The position numbers and the translations under genes are program-made. Shown here in pieces: positions 47,658-58,201 of a stretch of 64,000 nucleotides of DNA; position 1 is the stretch's first letter, and every line of letters begins with the position of its first letter. This stretch comes from Cerasibacillus terrae (GTDB lineage: Bacteria > Bacillota > Bacilli > Bacillales > Amphibacillaceae), in the NCBI RefSeq assembly GCF_008039555.1, contig NZ_VDUW01000001.1, positions 124,001 through 188,000 of the forward strand, read 5' to 3'. Under the pieces are notes generated by a model. The model saw nothing but the letters and a program-made list of their open reading frames with translations. It was not told where the DNA came from and did no database searches.

Positions 47658-49022
47658 ATGCTTTTTACAACAAATTGGTTAACAAAAATTTTCTCTAATT
47701 ATAAAGGATTGACTGAAAATAATATCAAAATCAATGCAATTTCAACTGATAGTCGCATGAAAAGTGAGCAAACATTATTTATTCCGCTTATCGGTGATAC
47801 TTTTGATGGTCATCATTATCTAAAGGCAGCAATTAAGAATGGTGCAGTAGCCACTTTATGGGATGAACAAAAAGAAATTCCCGATTTTTTACCGCATGAT
47901 TTTCCAATTTTTTTTGTAAAAGATACGATAGTGGCATTGCAAGAACTTGCTTTTAAATATCGGCAAAAGGTAAACCCAATCGTGGTAGGTATTACAGGCT
48001 CCAATGGAAAAACAACTACCAAAGATTTGGTCGGTACCATTTTACAAACGTCTTATACGACACATATAACAAAAGGAAATTTTAATAATCATATTGGACT
48101 TCCGTTAACCATATTATCTATGCCAACAAATACGGAAGTGCTTGTTCTTGAAATGGGGATGAACCATTTTGGAGAAATTAGTAGACTATCTAAAATTGCT
48201 GAACCAGATTATGCAATTATCACAAATATCGGAGAGTCGCATATCGAATTTCTCGGTTCTCGCTTTGGGATTACCAAAGCAAAATTAGAAATAGAAGATG
48301 GCCTAAAACAAAATGGCTGTTTAATCTTAGATGGGGATGAAGAGTTACTACAAGAACAAGTTCAATTTGCAAATGTATTACGCTGTGGGCTTAAACGAGA
48401 GAATGATATACAGATTAAAAATGTTCAATTAAAAGAAAATGGAACTAGTTTTTCAATTAATGATGTTATATATCATATTCCACTTCTCGGTGTACATCAT
48501 GCAAAAAATGCATCATACGCTATTACCCTTGGAAAACAGTTAGGGATAGAAGAAGCGAAAATAAAAGAATCTATAAAGTATATCGCCATGACATCCATGC
48601 GTTTTGAGCGAATCGAAGGAATTAATGGTGTTTCCATCATTAATGATGCTTACAATGCATCTCCTACTTCTATGAAAGCTTCAATAGAAGTGTTAAAACA
48701 AATGGATGATTTTCACAAAAAAATACTTGTACTTGGGGATATGTTTGAGTTAGGTGATGACTCCGAACAATGGCATCGTTCTATTGCGGATGTAATCAAT
48801 CAGGAAATCCACGCTGTATTTACTATTGGGGATATGGCCTCTGTTATTACAGAAGAAATTAATAAACGAACAAATGATGTTATTTGTGAGCATATTCATA
48901 CACCAGAATCTTTAATCAAGCAATTACAACCTTTTTTACAAAAAGATACAATTGTTTTATTTAAAGCCTCTCGTGGGATGAAGTTAGAAACATACATCGA
49001 TAAATTAATACCACGAAGTTAA
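47658..49022 (+). CDS. murF: UDP-MurNAc-pentapeptide synthetase MurF
   Basis: 454 aa Mur ligase that adds D-Ala-D-Ala. ATP site [15 protein letters not shown] (about residues 112-126), [11 protein letters not shown], and [11 protein letters not shown] in the central/C-terminal part. B. subtilis has murF elsewhere, next to ddl; here it sits in the dcw cluster as in many other bacteria. AAGGAG precedes the ATG. Confidence 0.94.
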   Translation: MLFTTNWLTKIFSNYKGLTENNIKINAISTDSRMKSEQTLFIPLIGDTFDGHHYLKAAIKNGAVATLWDEQKEIPDFLPHDFPIFFVKDTIVALQELAFKYRQKVNPIVVGITGSNGKTTTKDLVGTILQTSYTTHITKGNFNNHIGLPLTILSMPTNTEVLVLEMGMNHFGEISRLSKIAEPDYAIITNIGESHIEFLGSRFGITKAKLEIEDGLKQNGCLILDGDEELLQEQVQFANVLRCGLKRENDIQIKNVQLKENGTSFSINDVIYHIPLLGVHHAKNASYAITLGKQLGIEEAKIKESIKYIAMTSMRFERIEGINGVSIINDAYNASPTSMKASIEVLKQMDDFHKKILVLGDMFELGDDSEQWHRSIADVINQEIHAVFTIGDMASVITEEINKRTNDVICEHIHTPESLIKQLQPFLQKDTIVLFKASRGMKLETYIDKLIPRS

Positions 49023-49072
49023 TCAGGAATGCAATCTTGAAATGGACGGTTTTCGTAAGAGGAGGAAGTATA

Positions 49073-50059
49073 GTGAATTTATCTGTATTAATCATGACTA
49101 TTTTAATAGGATTTCTAATTACCGTCCTTTTGTCACCAATATTTATTCCATTTTTAAGACGTTTAAAATATGGACAAAGTATACGGGAAGAAGGACCACA
49201 ATCACATCAGAAAAAAACTGGAACTCCTACAATGGGAGGAATTGTCATTGTTTTTAGTGTTGTTGTAACAGCGTGTATTATGTCATATAAATATACAGGC
49301 AATTTACAAAGTTATGAGCTATGGTTACTTATCTTTGTTCTTCTAGGGTATGGATTCCTTGGCTTTTTAGATGACTTTATTAAAGTGGCGATGAAGCGAA
49401 ATCTTGGATTGACTTCAAAGCAAAAAATGATCGGTCAAATTATTATTGCCCTTATTTTTTATTTTATAATCCGTAATCAAGGTTTTTCTACAGCAATAGA
49501 AATACCAGGCACTACGTTTGAATTGGAACTCGGTTGGGGCTATGCAATTCTTATTATTTTTATGCTTGTTGGTTCATCTAATGCTGTCAATTTAACAGAT
49601 GGGTTGGATGGATTACTTGCCGGAACAGCCGCTATTGCTTTTGGTACTTTTGGAATTTTAGCTTGGCATACCTCTAGCCAAACTGAAGTCACCATTTTTT
49701 CATTAGCAGTGGTCGGGGCATTACTCGGTTTTCTTGTTTTTAATGCGCATCCAGCAAAAGTGTTTATGGGTGACACGGGCTCTTTGGCGTTAGGTGGGGC
49801 AATTGCTGCCATTGCTATATTAACGAAATTAGAAGTTTTACTTGTTATTATTGGTGGTGTATTTGTCATTGAAACATTGTCCGTCATCATCCAGGTCGCT
49901 TCCTTTAAAACAACTGGAAAAAGGATTTTTAAAATGAGTCCATTACATCATCACTACGAGTTATTAGGGTGGTCTGAATGGCGTGTCGTAACAACATTTT
50001 GGCTAATTGGACTTATATTCTCTGCATTAGGTATTTACATTGAGGTGTGGTTAGGATGA
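49073..50059 (+). CDS. mraY: Phospho-MurNAc-pentapeptide transferase MraY
   Basis: 328 aa, ten membrane helices. Transfers phospho-MurNAc-pentapeptide to undecaprenyl phosphate, making lipid I. Signatures: [10 protein letters not shown], the Asp pair in [18 protein letters not shown] and the HHH motif (SPLHHHYE). GTG start at 49073, 7 nt after GAGGAGG; an upstream in-frame start lacks a site. Last 4 nt overlap murD. Confidence 0.95.
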   Translation: MNLSVLIMTILIGFLITVLLSPIFIPFLRRLKYGQSIREEGPQSHQKKTGTPTMGGIVIVFSVVVTACIMSYKYTGNLQSYELWLLIFVLLGYGFLGFLDDFIKVAMKRNLGLTSKQKMIGQIIIALIFYFIIRNQGFSTAIEIPGTTFELELGWGYAILIIFMLVGSSNAVNLTDGLDGLLAGTAAIAFGTFGILAWHTSSQTEVTIFSLAVVGALLGFLVFNAHPAKVFMGDTGSLALGGAIAAIAILTKLEVLLVIIGGVFVIETLSVIIQVASFKTTGKRIFKMSPLHHHYELLGWSEWRVVTTFWLIGLIFSALGIYIEVWLG

Positions 50060-51405
50060 ATAGATTAACTGAATTCCCCTATGAAAATGTACTTGTGCTT
50101 GGTTTAGCAAAGAGTGGTACAGCAGCAGCAAGGCTACTATTAGATAGTGGGAAACATGTACGGATTAATGATTGGAAAACAAATGAAACAGATCCGGTTG
50201 TCTCGGAATTAAAAACAATGGGAGCAGAAGTTATTGTTGGTTCCCATCCAGTATCGGTATTGGATAATATAGAAGTAATTATAAAAAATCCAGGAATTCC
50301 TTATAGTAATCCGATATTAGAAGAAGCAGTAAACAGAGGCCTGCCTATACTTACTGAAATAGAATTAGCGGGGTTGCTAGCAGGAAATCGTATGATTTGT
50401 ATTACAGGTTCCAACGGGAAAACTACAACAACTACTTTGATCGGAGAAATGCTAAAAAACAGCAATCAATCCATCCAAGTTGCTGGTAATATTGGTACAG
50501 CAGCTTCTGAAATTGCTAATAAATTACAAGAAAATGAACAACTTGTGTTAGAACTATCTTCTTTTCAACTAATGGGAATAGACAAATTCAACCCTCACAT
50601 TGCTGTTTTATTAAATATTTTTGAGGCTCACCTTGATTTTCATGGGACATTCGATAATTATATGGAGGCCAAAGCAAACATTGTAAAAAATCATAAAGCA
50701 ACCGATTATTTTATTTACAATGCAGATGATGCTATTGTTTCAAAAATTGCTGAGAGCACACCATCTATTAAAGTTCCTTTTTCTATTCATGAAGAGCAAC
50801 TAGATGGGGCATGGATGGATGAAGATGCCGTCTATTTTAAAAAAGAAAAAATTATTAATCGAAAAGATATTGTATTAGTTGGCGAACATAATTTGGAAAA
50901 TATTATGGCTGCCATTTGTGCTGCGAAACTATCCCATGCATCGAATGAAGGAATAAAAAAAGTGCTTACTTCATTTGCTGGTGTAAAACACCGATTACAA
51001 TTTGTAGAAATGATTCAAGGACGCTTCTTTTACAATGATTCCAAGGCAACGAATATGCTAGCAACAGAAAAAGCATTAGCATCATTTACAAAGCCGACAA
51101 TATTGCTTGCTGGAGGACTTGATAGGGGAAATGAGTTTACTGATTTAATGCCACATTTAAAACAAGTAAAAGCAATGATCGTATTTGGAGAAACAGCAAA
51201 TAAACTCCAAAAAACTGCTAAAGAAGCTGGGATAAAAGTCATCGAACATGCCGAAAATGTTGCGGATGCAGCATGTAAAGCATTTGATATTTCAGAGGCT
51301 GGAGATGTTATTTTATTGTCCCCAGCTTGTGCTAGTTGGGACCAATATAAAACATTCGAACAAAGAGGTGACATGTTTATACAAGCCGTGCATAGATTAA
51401 AATAG
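50056..51405 (+). CDS. murD: UDP-MurNAc-L-alanine:D-glutamate ligase MurD
   Basis: 449 aa (B. subtilis 451). N-terminal [11 protein letters not shown] nucleotide fold, ATP site [13 protein letters not shown] (about residues 115-127), [11 protein letters not shown], and the C-terminal [12 protein letters not shown] at 50056 overlaps the mraY stop (ATGA), preceded by GAGGTGTGG, so translation is coupled. Confidence 0.95.
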   Translation: MNRLTEFPYENVLVLGLAKSGTAAARLLLDSGKHVRINDWKTNETDPVVSELKTMGAEVIVGSHPVSVLDNIEVIIKNPGIPYSNPILEEAVNRGLPILTEIELAGLLAGNRMICITGSNGKTTTTTLIGEMLKNSNQSIQVAGNIGTAASEIANKLQENEQLVLELSSFQLMGIDKFNPHIAVLLNIFEAHLDFHGTFDNYMEAKANIVKNHKATDYFIYNADDAIVSKIAESTPSIKVPFSIHEEQLDGAWMDEDAVYFKKEKIINRKDIVLVGEHNLENIMAAICAAKLSHASNEGIKKVLTSFAGVKHRLQFVEMIQGRFFYNDSKATNMLATEKALASFTKPTILLAGGLDRGNEFTDLMPHLKQVKAMIVFGETANKLQKTAKEAGIKVIEHAENVADAACKAFDISEAGDVILLSPACASWDQYKTFEQRGDMFIQAVHRLK

Positions 51406-51451
51406 GGGCTTGTTTCATCTTTAAAAAATATAAATAGAAAGATAAAGCCCC
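51405..51451 (+). other. Hairpin between murD and spoVE
   Basis: GGGGCTT (51405-51411) pairs with AAGCCCC (51445-51451), and inside it ATCTTT (51417-51422) with AAAGAT (51438-51443). No U-tract follows, so full termination is unlikely; attenuation or mRNA processing is possible. Confidence 0.5.
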
Positions 51452-51479
51452 AAACCAAACGGTGAAGGGGTGTTTTCTT

Positions 51480-52589
51480 TTGGAGAAAAAGATAAATGGG
51501 AAGAACAATCCTGATTATATATTGATGCTTGTAATTTTCTTGTTACTTATCATTGGGATGGTTACCGTATTTACTTCATCCTATGTGTGGGCCGAATATA
51601 AATATGATGATATGTTCTTTTTTGTAAAGAGGCAAATGCTTTTTGCTGGGATAGGTGTTATCCTCATGTTATTGATCATGGCATTCCCTTATCAAATCTG
51701 GATGAAATACTCTAAAATAATACTACTTGGCTGTTTTACACTATTAATCCTTGTACTTATTCCCGGGATAGGAATGGTTCGTGGTGGTGCACAAAGCTGG
51801 ATAGGTATAGGTGCTTTTAGTATTCAACCATCCGAATTTGCTAAACTAGGGTTAATGATGTTTCTTTCCATGAAATTAGCTACAAAACAAAAATATATTA
51901 CTTCATTTAAAAAAGGTTTTTTCCCCTTATTATTGCTTGTTTTTGCTACTTTTGGAATGATTATGTTACAACCCGATTTAGGGACAGGTGTTGTGCTTAT
52001 TTTAACTTGTGTGGTGATGATTTTTGTAGCAGGAGCAAGAATATCTCATTTTGTAGGGGTTGGCTTATTAGGGATTGTTGCTTTTGTATTTCTTATCCTA
52101 TCTGCACCATATCGAATCAGTCGAATTACTGCATTTTTAAATCCTTGGGAAGATCCATTAGGAGACGGTTTTCAAATTATTCAATCATTATATGCATTAG
52201 GACCTGGCGGATTAATGGGAACAGGATTAGGAAAGAGCTTACAAAAGTACTTTTATTTACCAGAGCCACAGACAGATTTTATATTTGCTATTTTAGGAGA
52301 AGAACTCGGATTTTTAGGTGGAACTTTTTTGCTCATTTTATTTGTTATTTTATTTTGGAGAGGAATTAAAATTGCTTTAGCAGCACCGGATGCTTTTGGT
52401 AGGTACCTTGCACTGGGCATTGTATCTATGATTACATTACAAGTGTTAATCAATATTAGTGTTGTTATCGGTTTGATTCCTGTTACTGGAATTACGTTAC
52501 CATATTTGAGTTATGGTGGTTCCTCTTTAACATTAACCTTATGTTCTTCTGGAATTTTACTTAGTATAAGTAAATCAGCAAATATATAG
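51480..52589 (+). CDS. spoVE: SpoVE, SEDS-family glycosyltransferase
   Basis: 369 aa (B. subtilis SpoVE 366), about ten helices. SEDS motifs: FTSSYVWA, AQSWIGIGAFSIQPSEF, LQPDLGTG, PEPQTDFIFA and TGITLPYLSYGGSS. Position behind murD and the presence of a separate ftsW at 12002 identify it as SpoVE, which works with SpoVD on the spore cortex. TTG start at 51480, 8 nt after AAGGGGTG. A role in vegetative division cannot be excluded. Confidence 0.88.
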   Translation: MEKKINGKNNPDYILMLVIFLLLIIGMVTVFTSSYVWAEYKYDDMFFFVKRQMLFAGIGVILMLLIMAFPYQIWMKYSKIILLGCFTLLILVLIPGIGMVRGGAQSWIGIGAFSIQPSEFAKLGLMMFLSMKLATKQKYITSFKKGFFPLLLLVFATFGMIMLQPDLGTGVVLILTCVVMIFVAGARISHFVGVGLLGIVAFVFLILSAPYRISRITAFLNPWEDPLGDGFQIIQSLYALGPGGLMGTGLGKSLQKYFYLPEPQTDFIFAILGEELGFLGGTFLLILFVILFWRGIKIALAAPDAFGRYLALGIVSMITLQVLINISVVIGLIPVTGITLPYLSYGGSSLTLTLCSSGILLSISKSANI

Positions 52590-52733
52590 TTTTGTATCCT
52601 AATAGATTTTTATAGGAATCTATTAGACAGTACTATCAGTATCACCACATGTTATGGTATAATTCACTTAACAAAGGAATGCAAAACATATATTTGCAAA
52701 CCATTGTTAATATTTTTTAAGAGGGAAATGAAG

Positions 52734-53483
52734 ATGGAGAAGAAAAAAGTTGTTTCCATTGAAGACCATCTACCAAAGTTAAAACAAGCTCGTAAGAAAA
52801 AAACGAATAGACGTCTTATTTTTTACATTTTTATTTTTTTCTTATTAATTTCAGTCATTGTTTATCTACAGTCCTCCTTAAGTGATGTGCAAACCATTTC
52901 AATCAAAGGGAATGATTTGCTTGATAAGGAAGAAATTATAGAACAAAGTGGACTGGAATTAAATAGTAATATATGGGCAATCCAAAAAAATAGGATAAAA
53001 AAAACACTAGAAAAAAATCCAATAATTGATACGGTTAAAGTAGAAAGGAAACTACCTTGGACCGTAATCATAAATATTAAAGAATTTGAACATGTAGGTT
53101 ATGTAAAGACGAAGAAAGGCTATTATCCAGTGCTTGACAATGAAAAAGTAGTAAAACAGAAAAAAAACGCACATGTCCGTGGGGATGCACCAATATTGCA
53201 TCAATTTACAGATGAAAAATATTTATCGAGTATGGTCCATGAACTAGATGCATTATCAGATACTATTACTAGCCTTATATCAGAAATTTACTGGGAGCCA
53301 TCGAAAAAGAATAAGCATAAAATTTCTGTTTATATGAATGATGGACAAATTGTATCTAGTACAATTCGTGATTTCGCTACTAAAATGGAAATGTATCCAT
53401 CGATTGTGTCACAAATTGACCCCGATAAAAAAGGAATTATTCATATCGGTGTAGGTACATATTTTGAAGAATTTAAGGAATAA
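52734..53483 (+). CDS. divIB: Cell division protein DivIB (FtsQ family)
   Basis: 249 aa: basic cytoplasmic N-terminus, one membrane helix (about 28-46), POTRA domain (about 50-120, VQTISIKGNDLLDKEEI) and FtsQ-type beta domain. Part of the DivIB-DivIC-FtsL complex. Start set at ATG 52734, 8 nt after AAGAGGG. It follows spoVE directly; murG and murB, which lie here in B. subtilis, are missing. A TATAAT (52658-52663) without a clear -35 lies upstream. Confidence 0.9.
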   Translation: MEKKKVVSIEDHLPKLKQARKKKTNRRLIFYIFIFFLLISVIVYLQSSLSDVQTISIKGNDLLDKEEIIEQSGLELNSNIWAIQKNRIKKTLEKNPIIDTVKVERKLPWTVIINIKEFEHVGYVKTKKGYYPVLDNEKVVKQKKNAHVRGDAPILHQFTDEKYLSSMVHELDALSDTITSLISEIYWEPSKKNKHKISVYMNDGQIVSSTIRDFATKMEMYPSIVSQIDPDKKGIIHIGVGTYFEEFKE

Positions 53484-53563
53484 TCAATGAAAAAGTATGA
53501 AATAATAGAATTTTTGATGATTTTCTATGCTTTCCCGTAAAAAAACACCTAAAAATATTTATT

Positions 53564-53591
53564 TTTACGATGAAATCATTTAAGATAGAAT
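53564..53591 (+). promoter_or_regulatory. Candidate promoter of ftsAZ
   Basis: TTTACG (53564-53569), 16-nt spacer, TAGAAT (53586-53591). The -10 (ATAGAATAT) also fits the sigma-H -10 pattern RnnGAATWW, but no AGGA-type -35 is seen. Confidence 0.45.
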
Positions 53592-53655
53592 ATTAAAGGA
53601 GTATAAGCTTAACTTGAGCTTATAAAAGATAGGATTAGGTCGGAGGTGCCTTCTT

Positions 53656-54936
53656 TTGAATAATAATGAAATTTTGGTAAGCCTTGATATTGGTACAACA
53701 AATATAAAAGTAATCATTGGAGAAATAATGAATGACTCCCTAAATATTATCGGCGTAGGCAGTGCAGAATCAAAGGGGATGAAAAAAGGTGCCATTGTAG
53801 ATATAGATCAGACTGTTCAATCCATCAGAAATGCCGTTGAACAAGCTGAACGTATGGTAGGTATGAAAATTGAAAGTGTTGTAGTAGGGGTTAATGGTAA
53901 TCATGTTCAATTACAAGCTTGTCATGGAGTTGTTGCGGTTCAAAGTGAAGACCGTGAAATTGGAGACGAAGATGTGGCAAGAGTTATTGAAGGTGCACAA
54001 GTTATCTCTATCCCACCAGAACGTGAAATTATTGATGTAATTCCACAGCAGTTCATTGTGGATGGACTAGAAGATATAACAGATCCACGTGGAATGATTG
54101 GTGTACGTCTTGAAATGGAAGGAACTATCATAACGTGTTCTAAGACAATCTTACATAATATTTTAAAGTGTGTGGAGCGTGCCAATCTACAAATAGCTGA
54201 TATTGTATTACAACCTCTTGCTGCAGGAGAAATTGCTTTATCCAATGATGAAAAAAATCTTGGGGTTGCTCTCATCGATATTGGTGGAGGGTGTACAACT
54301 GTCTCTGTTTTTGAAAATGAACATCTTGTTTCAACGAATGTTCTTCCATTAGGTGGAGACAATATTACAAAAGACCTTTCCATTGGTCTTAGGACAACAA
54401 CTGCTGAAGCAGAAGAAATAAAATTGAATCATGGACATGCTTTTTACGCAGATGCACGAGAAGATGAAGTTTTTAAAGCTTCGATAATTGGTAGTGATCG
54501 TAGAGAGTCTTATAATCAATTACAAATAGCTGATATCATTGAAGCTAGATTAGAAGAAATATATGCTTATGTTGTAAGAGAGTTACAATTAATGGGCTAT
54601 AATGACCTACCTGGGGGCTATGTCCTTACTGGAGGTACTATGAAAATGCCAGGTGTCTTGGAATTAGCTCAAGATATATTCCAAGCTAATGTACGTATTG
54701 CTATATCTGATTATATTGGTGTAAGAGAACCACAATACACTGCAGGGGTGGGTATCTTGCAATTTGCCTATAAGAATGCGAAAATACAAGGAAAAGAATT
54801 ATTCCCTGCCGTTGTCTTAACACATCAAGAAGGAAACAAGAAAAAAATTAGAAAAAAGCAGGAAACTGGAAACATGCCGAAAGAGGAAAAGAAAAAGTCT
54901 GGAATTGCTAACTTTTTTAAAAACTTTTTTGAATAA
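53656..54936 (+). CDS. ftsA: Cell division protein FtsA
   Basis: 426 aa actin-like protein that anchors FtsZ to the membrane. Phosphate-1 motif SLDIGTTNIKVII (about residues 8-20), phosphate-2 ALIDIGGGCTTVSV, adenosine motif YVLTGGTMKMPG, and a C-terminal amphipathic helix (IANFFKNFFE) that binds the membrane. TTG start at 53656, 7 nt after GGAGGTG. Confidence 0.95.
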   Translation: MNNNEILVSLDIGTTNIKVIIGEIMNDSLNIIGVGSAESKGMKKGAIVDIDQTVQSIRNAVEQAERMVGMKIESVVVGVNGNHVQLQACHGVVAVQSEDREIGDEDVARVIEGAQVISIPPEREIIDVIPQQFIVDGLEDITDPRGMIGVRLEMEGTIITCSKTILHNILKCVERANLQIADIVLQPLAAGEIALSNDEKNLGVALIDIGGGCTTVSVFENEHLVSTNVLPLGGDNITKDLSIGLRTTTAEAEEIKLNHGHAFYADAREDEVFKASIIGSDRRESYNQLQIADIIEARLEEIYAYVVRELQLMGYNDLPGGYVLTGGTMKMPGVLELAQDIFQANVRIAISDYIGVREPQYTAGVGILQFAYKNAKIQGKELFPAVVLTHQEGNKKKIRKKQETGNMPKEEKKKSGIANFFKNFFE

Positions 54937-55029
54937 GAAAAAAATAGTTTTTCAAATTATAGTTAAAACTATCATTCTGTGATCATTGGAAATGTCTTGT
55001 AATTTTTGCATATTAGGAGGAAAGAAGAT

Positions 55030-56169
55030 ATGTTGGACTTTGATATGAATATGGACCAATTAGCAACTATAAAAGTAATCGGTGTTGGTGGCGGTGGAAA
55101 CAATGCTGTTAATAGAATGATTGAACATGGAGTCGAAGGTGTCGAATTTATTGCAGTTAATACAGATGCACAAGCATTAAATCTTTCGAAAGCAGAGTTA
55201 AAGTTGCAAATCGGAAACAAGTTAACTCGTGGGCTTGGTGCGGGTGCGAATCCTGAAGTAGGAAAAAAGGCTGCAGAGGAAAGCCGTGAGCAAATCGAAG
55301 AAGCACTGCAAGGCGCAGATATGGTCTTTGTCACTGCTGGAATGGGTGGGGGAACAGGTACTGGAGCAGCTCCAATCATTGCACAGGTTTCTAAAGAGCT
55401 CGGTGCATTAACAGTTGGTGTGGTGACAAGACCTTTCTCTTTTGAAGGAAGAAGGCGGTCAACCCAAGCAATCTCAGGAATCGATGCACTCAAAAAAGCG
55501 GTTGATACATTAATTGTTATTCCAAATGATCGTTTATTAGAAATTGTCGATAAAAATACACCTATGTTAGAAGCTTTCCGAGAAGCTGACAATGTATTGC
55601 GCCAAGGTGTACAAGGGATTTCAGATTTAATTGCAAAGCCAGGTTTAATTAATGTTGACTTTGCTGATGTAAAGACTATTATGTATGATAAAGGTTCAGC
55701 ATTGATGGGAATTGGTGTAGCCACAGGTGAAAATCGCGCAACAGAAGCGGCTAAAAAAGCCATTTCTTCACCATTGTTAGAAACTTCCATCGATGGTGCA
55801 CATGGTATATTAATGAATATTACTGGCGGAGTTAATTTAAGCTTATACGAGGTACAAGAAGCAGCTGATCTTGTTACAACTGCAGCAGATGAAGAAGTGA
55901 ACGTTATTTTTGGTTCAGTTATTAATGAGAATCTAAAAGATGAAATTGTTGTCACAGTTATTGCAACAGGATTTGATGAAGCGAAAAAACAAGAGCCACC
56001 GGTAAGAAAAAGACCTGCCATTGATCGTCAACAGGCAGCAGCTACAAAGGTAAACGAGGACATGCCGAAAGAGCCACCTGTTCAACAACAACAATATCCA
56101 AAACAAGAAGAAGACGTTTTAGATATTCCAACCTTTTTAAGAAATAGAAACCGAAATCGAAATCAATAA
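55030..56169 (+). CDS. ftsZ: Cell division protein FtsZ
   Basis: 379 aa tubulin-like GTPase forming the Z ring. GTP site [11 protein letters not shown] (about residues 18-28), tubulin signature [10 protein letters not shown] (about 104-113), synergy-loop NVDFADVK, a Gln/Pro-rich linker and the C-terminal peptide DIPTFLRNR that binds FtsA and SepF. Start set at ATG 55030, 7 nt after AGGAGG. Confidence 0.97.
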   Translation: MLDFDMNMDQLATIKVIGVGGGGNNAVNRMIEHGVEGVEFIAVNTDAQALNLSKAELKLQIGNKLTRGLGAGANPEVGKKAAEESREQIEEALQGADMVFVTAGMGGGTGTGAAPIIAQVSKELGALTVGVVTRPFSFEGRRRSTQAISGIDALKKAVDTLIVIPNDRLLEIVDKNTPMLEAFREADNVLRQGVQGISDLIAKPGLINVDFADVKTIMYDKGSALMGIGVATGENRATEAAKKAISSPLLETSIDGAHGILMNITGGVNLSLYEVQEAADLVTTAADEEVNVIFGSVINENLKDEIVVTVIATGFDEAKKQEPPVRKRPAIDRQQAAATKVNEDMPKEPPVQQQQYPKQEEDVLDIPTFLRNRNRNRNQ

Positions 56170-56230
56170 TATGTAAGCTCTTATGTAGTTAACCTATTTT
56201 TGGGTGAGAATATAATATGTAACTTTGTAG

Positions 56231-56277
56231 GCAGTAGATTGGAGTATAAACACTCTTAATCTACTGCTTTTGCTTTC
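56231..56277 (+). terminator. Terminator of ftsAZ
   Basis: Perfect 10-bp stem GCAGTAGATT (56231-56240) / AATCTACTGC (56258-56267), then TTTTGCTTT. Confidence 0.8.
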
Positions 56278-56362
56278 CGACAAATTTCTAGATAACTAGT
56301 TGAAATTAGTATGAAAAACGATACAAGATATGACAGACTTTGCGTAGGAATTAGGCTATACT
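56275..56362 (+). promoter_or_regulatory. spoIIG-type promoter with long spacer and Spo0A-like box
   Basis: ATGACA (56330-56335), a 21-nt spacer and TATACT (56357-56362). B. subtilis spoIIG also has a too-long (22-bp) sigma-A spacer and depends on Spo0A~P. A Spo0A-box-like TTCCGACAA (reverse TTGTCGGAA) lies at 56275-56283. Confidence 0.6.
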
Positions 56363-56411
56363 CTTTGGTACATGTTGAAATGAACAATAGATAATGTTTG
56401 GGGAGGTTGGT

Positions 56412-57332
56412 ATGTCAATATATTTAGATGTAATTTGGGTGCTGAATTTTTTTCTTGATAGCATGTTATTGATGTTAACCAAAGCTCTAGCAAAAGAACA
56501 TATAAGTAATTGGCGAATTTTCTTTGGTGCTTTTATTGCATCATTACTAGTACCAATTTCCATTCTTATGCCACAATCATTTTTTACAACTTTATATGGT
56601 AAATGTCTGTATTCTATCATTATTATCTTAGCTACATTCGGCTTCTTTTCTATCAATCGATTGATGAAGCTTGTTTTATTGTTCTATTTTATTTCATTTT
56701 CAATAGGAGGTGGATTGGTTGCCGTCTATTTTTTAATGAATCATTCATTTTCAATAGCGGAAACAGGCATTTTAACTTTTCATAGTGGATTGGGTGATCC
56801 AATCAGTTGGTTATTTGTGATCATTGGTTTTCCCATTTCTTGGTACTTTACAAAGAAACGTATGGACAACCATGGTAACGAAAAAATCCGTTATGATCAA
56901 TTATATCCCGTAGCAATTACGATAAAAAATCAAACTTTTCGCACTACAGGCTATGTTGATAGTGGAAATCAATTAGTAGACCCAATAACAAAGCGTTGTG
57001 TTGTTATTTGTGATGAATACTTCATGAAACAATGGTTTTCTGAGGAAGAATGGAATCAATTAAAGGAGTCATTTTCAAACTTTTCAATTCAGAATATTCC
57101 ATTTAATTGGCAGGATATGATTCAAGTCATCCCATTTCACGGTGTTTCTGGGAATAATAGTTTTCTATATGCTATCCGCCCAGAAAAGTTATCTGTTTTA
57201 AATAATGAAAAAGAAATTGTAACAAATCATGTCTTGATTGGTATTCAATTTGGAACGCTTACAAAAGATGGGAAATATCATTGTCTACTCCATCCACAAA
57301 TGATGAAATACAAAGCTTCCTTGCCAGCTTAA
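56412..57332 (+). CDS. spoIIGA: SpoIIGA, membrane aspartic protease activating pro-sigma-E
   Basis: 306 aa (B. subtilis 309): five N-terminal membrane helices (to about 145) and a C-terminal aspartic-protease domain with catalytic Asp183 in YVDSGNQ, at the same residue number as in B. subtilis. It cleaves pro-sigma-E after a signal (SpoIIR) from the forespore. Start set at ATG 56412, 5 nt after GGGAGG. Operon with sigE (30-nt gap). Confidence 0.94.
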   Translation: MSIYLDVIWVLNFFLDSMLLMLTKALAKEHISNWRIFFGAFIASLLVPISILMPQSFFTTLYGKCLYSIIIILATFGFFSINRLMKLVLLFYFISFSIGGGLVAVYFLMNHSFSIAETGILTFHSGLGDPISWLFVIIGFPISWYFTKKRMDNHGNEKIRYDQLYPVAITIKNQTFRTTGYVDSGNQLVDPITKRCVVICDEYFMKQWFSEEEWNQLKESFSNFSIQNIPFNWQDMIQVIPFHGVSGNNSFLYAIRPEKLSVLNNEKEIVTNHVLIGIQFGTLTKDGKYHCLLHPQMMKYKASLPA

Positions 57333-57362
57333 CTACAATAAATAAAAAAGGAGCGAAGACTA

Positions 57363-58082
57363 TTGAGGCGATTTAAATTACGTTTTACGTTATGGTGGTA
57401 CAAAATACTCAATAAGCTAGGTATAAAATCTGACGAAATTTATTATATTGGTGGAAAAACATCTCTACCACCACCGCTGTCAAAAGAAGAGGAACAAGAA
57501 CTTTTGCAACTTCTCCCAAAAGGAGATAAATCAGCAAGAGCTATTTTAATCGAACGTAATTTACGCTTGGTTGTTTATATTGCACGTAAATTTGAAAACA
57601 CTAGAATCAATATTGAAGACTTAATTAGTATTGGGACAATCGGCTTAATCAAAGCTGTTAATACCTTTAATCCAGAACGGAAAATTAAATTAGCAACATA
57701 TGCATCCAGATGTATTGAAAATGAAATTTTAATGTATTTAAGAAGAAATAATAAAACAAAGTCAGAGATTTCGTTTGATGAACCCTTAAACATTGATTGG
57801 GATGGTAATGAACTTTTATTATCAGATGTTTTAGGAACAGATGAAGAAATTGTAACAAAAGATTTAGAGTCAAAAGTGGAAAAGCATTTACTAAAAAATG
57901 CGTTAACAACATTGAATGAGCGAGAAAAGAAAATAATGGAATTACGATTCGGATTAGTAGGTGAAGAAGAAAAAACACAAAAAGATGTTGCAGATATTTT
58001 AGGGATTTCTCAATCATATATTTCACGCTTAGAGAAAAAAATCATCAAACGCTTGAAAAAAGAATTTAATAAAATGGTTTAG
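57363..58082 (+). CDS. sigE: RNA polymerase sporulation sigma factor SigE (pro-sigma-E)
   Basis: 239 aa, the B. subtilis length. A basic, amphipathic N-terminal pro-sequence (about 27 residues: [19 protein letters not shown]) is removed by SpoIIGA. Region 2 contains [12 protein letters not shown] and [17 protein letters not shown]; region 4 contains [13 protein letters not shown] and [19 protein letters not shown]. Early mother-cell sigma factor. TTG start, 9 nt after AAGGAG. Confidence 0.96.
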   Translation: MRRFKLRFTLWWYKILNKLGIKSDEIYYIGGKTSLPPPLSKEEEQELLQLLPKGDKSARAILIERNLRLVVYIARKFENTRINIEDLISIGTIGLIKAVNTFNPERKIKLATYASRCIENEILMYLRRNNKTKSEISFDEPLNIDWDGNELLLSDVLGTDEEIVTKDLESKVEKHLLKNALTTLNEREKKIMELRFGLVGEEEKTQKDVADILGISQSYISRLEKKIIKRLKKEFNKMV

Positions 58083-58137
58083 CCTTGATATGCTTGGAAT
58101 AAACACATTTTTAAAGAGGAATTAGAAATATACCTTT

Positions 58138-58166
58138 GCATAAAAACCTCCTAAGGCGGAGATACT
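58138..58166 (+). promoter_or_regulatory. Sigma-F promoter of sigG
   Basis: GCATA (58138-58142), a 15-nt spacer and GGAGATACT (58158-58166), matching the sigma-F pattern GYWTA-N15..16-GGnnAnAnT at every defined position. B. subtilis spoIIIG is sigma-F-dependent. Confidence 0.75.
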
Positions 58167-58201
58167 GTCCATGACAGCAACTCCAACTGGGAGGGTACAG
58201 A

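Noticed and set aside
54972..56021. 349-codon minus-strand frame opposite ftsZ
   Set aside because: A shadow of ftsZ codon usage: Ser/Ala/Pro-rich translation, no ribosome binding site, and the plus-strand gene is certain.
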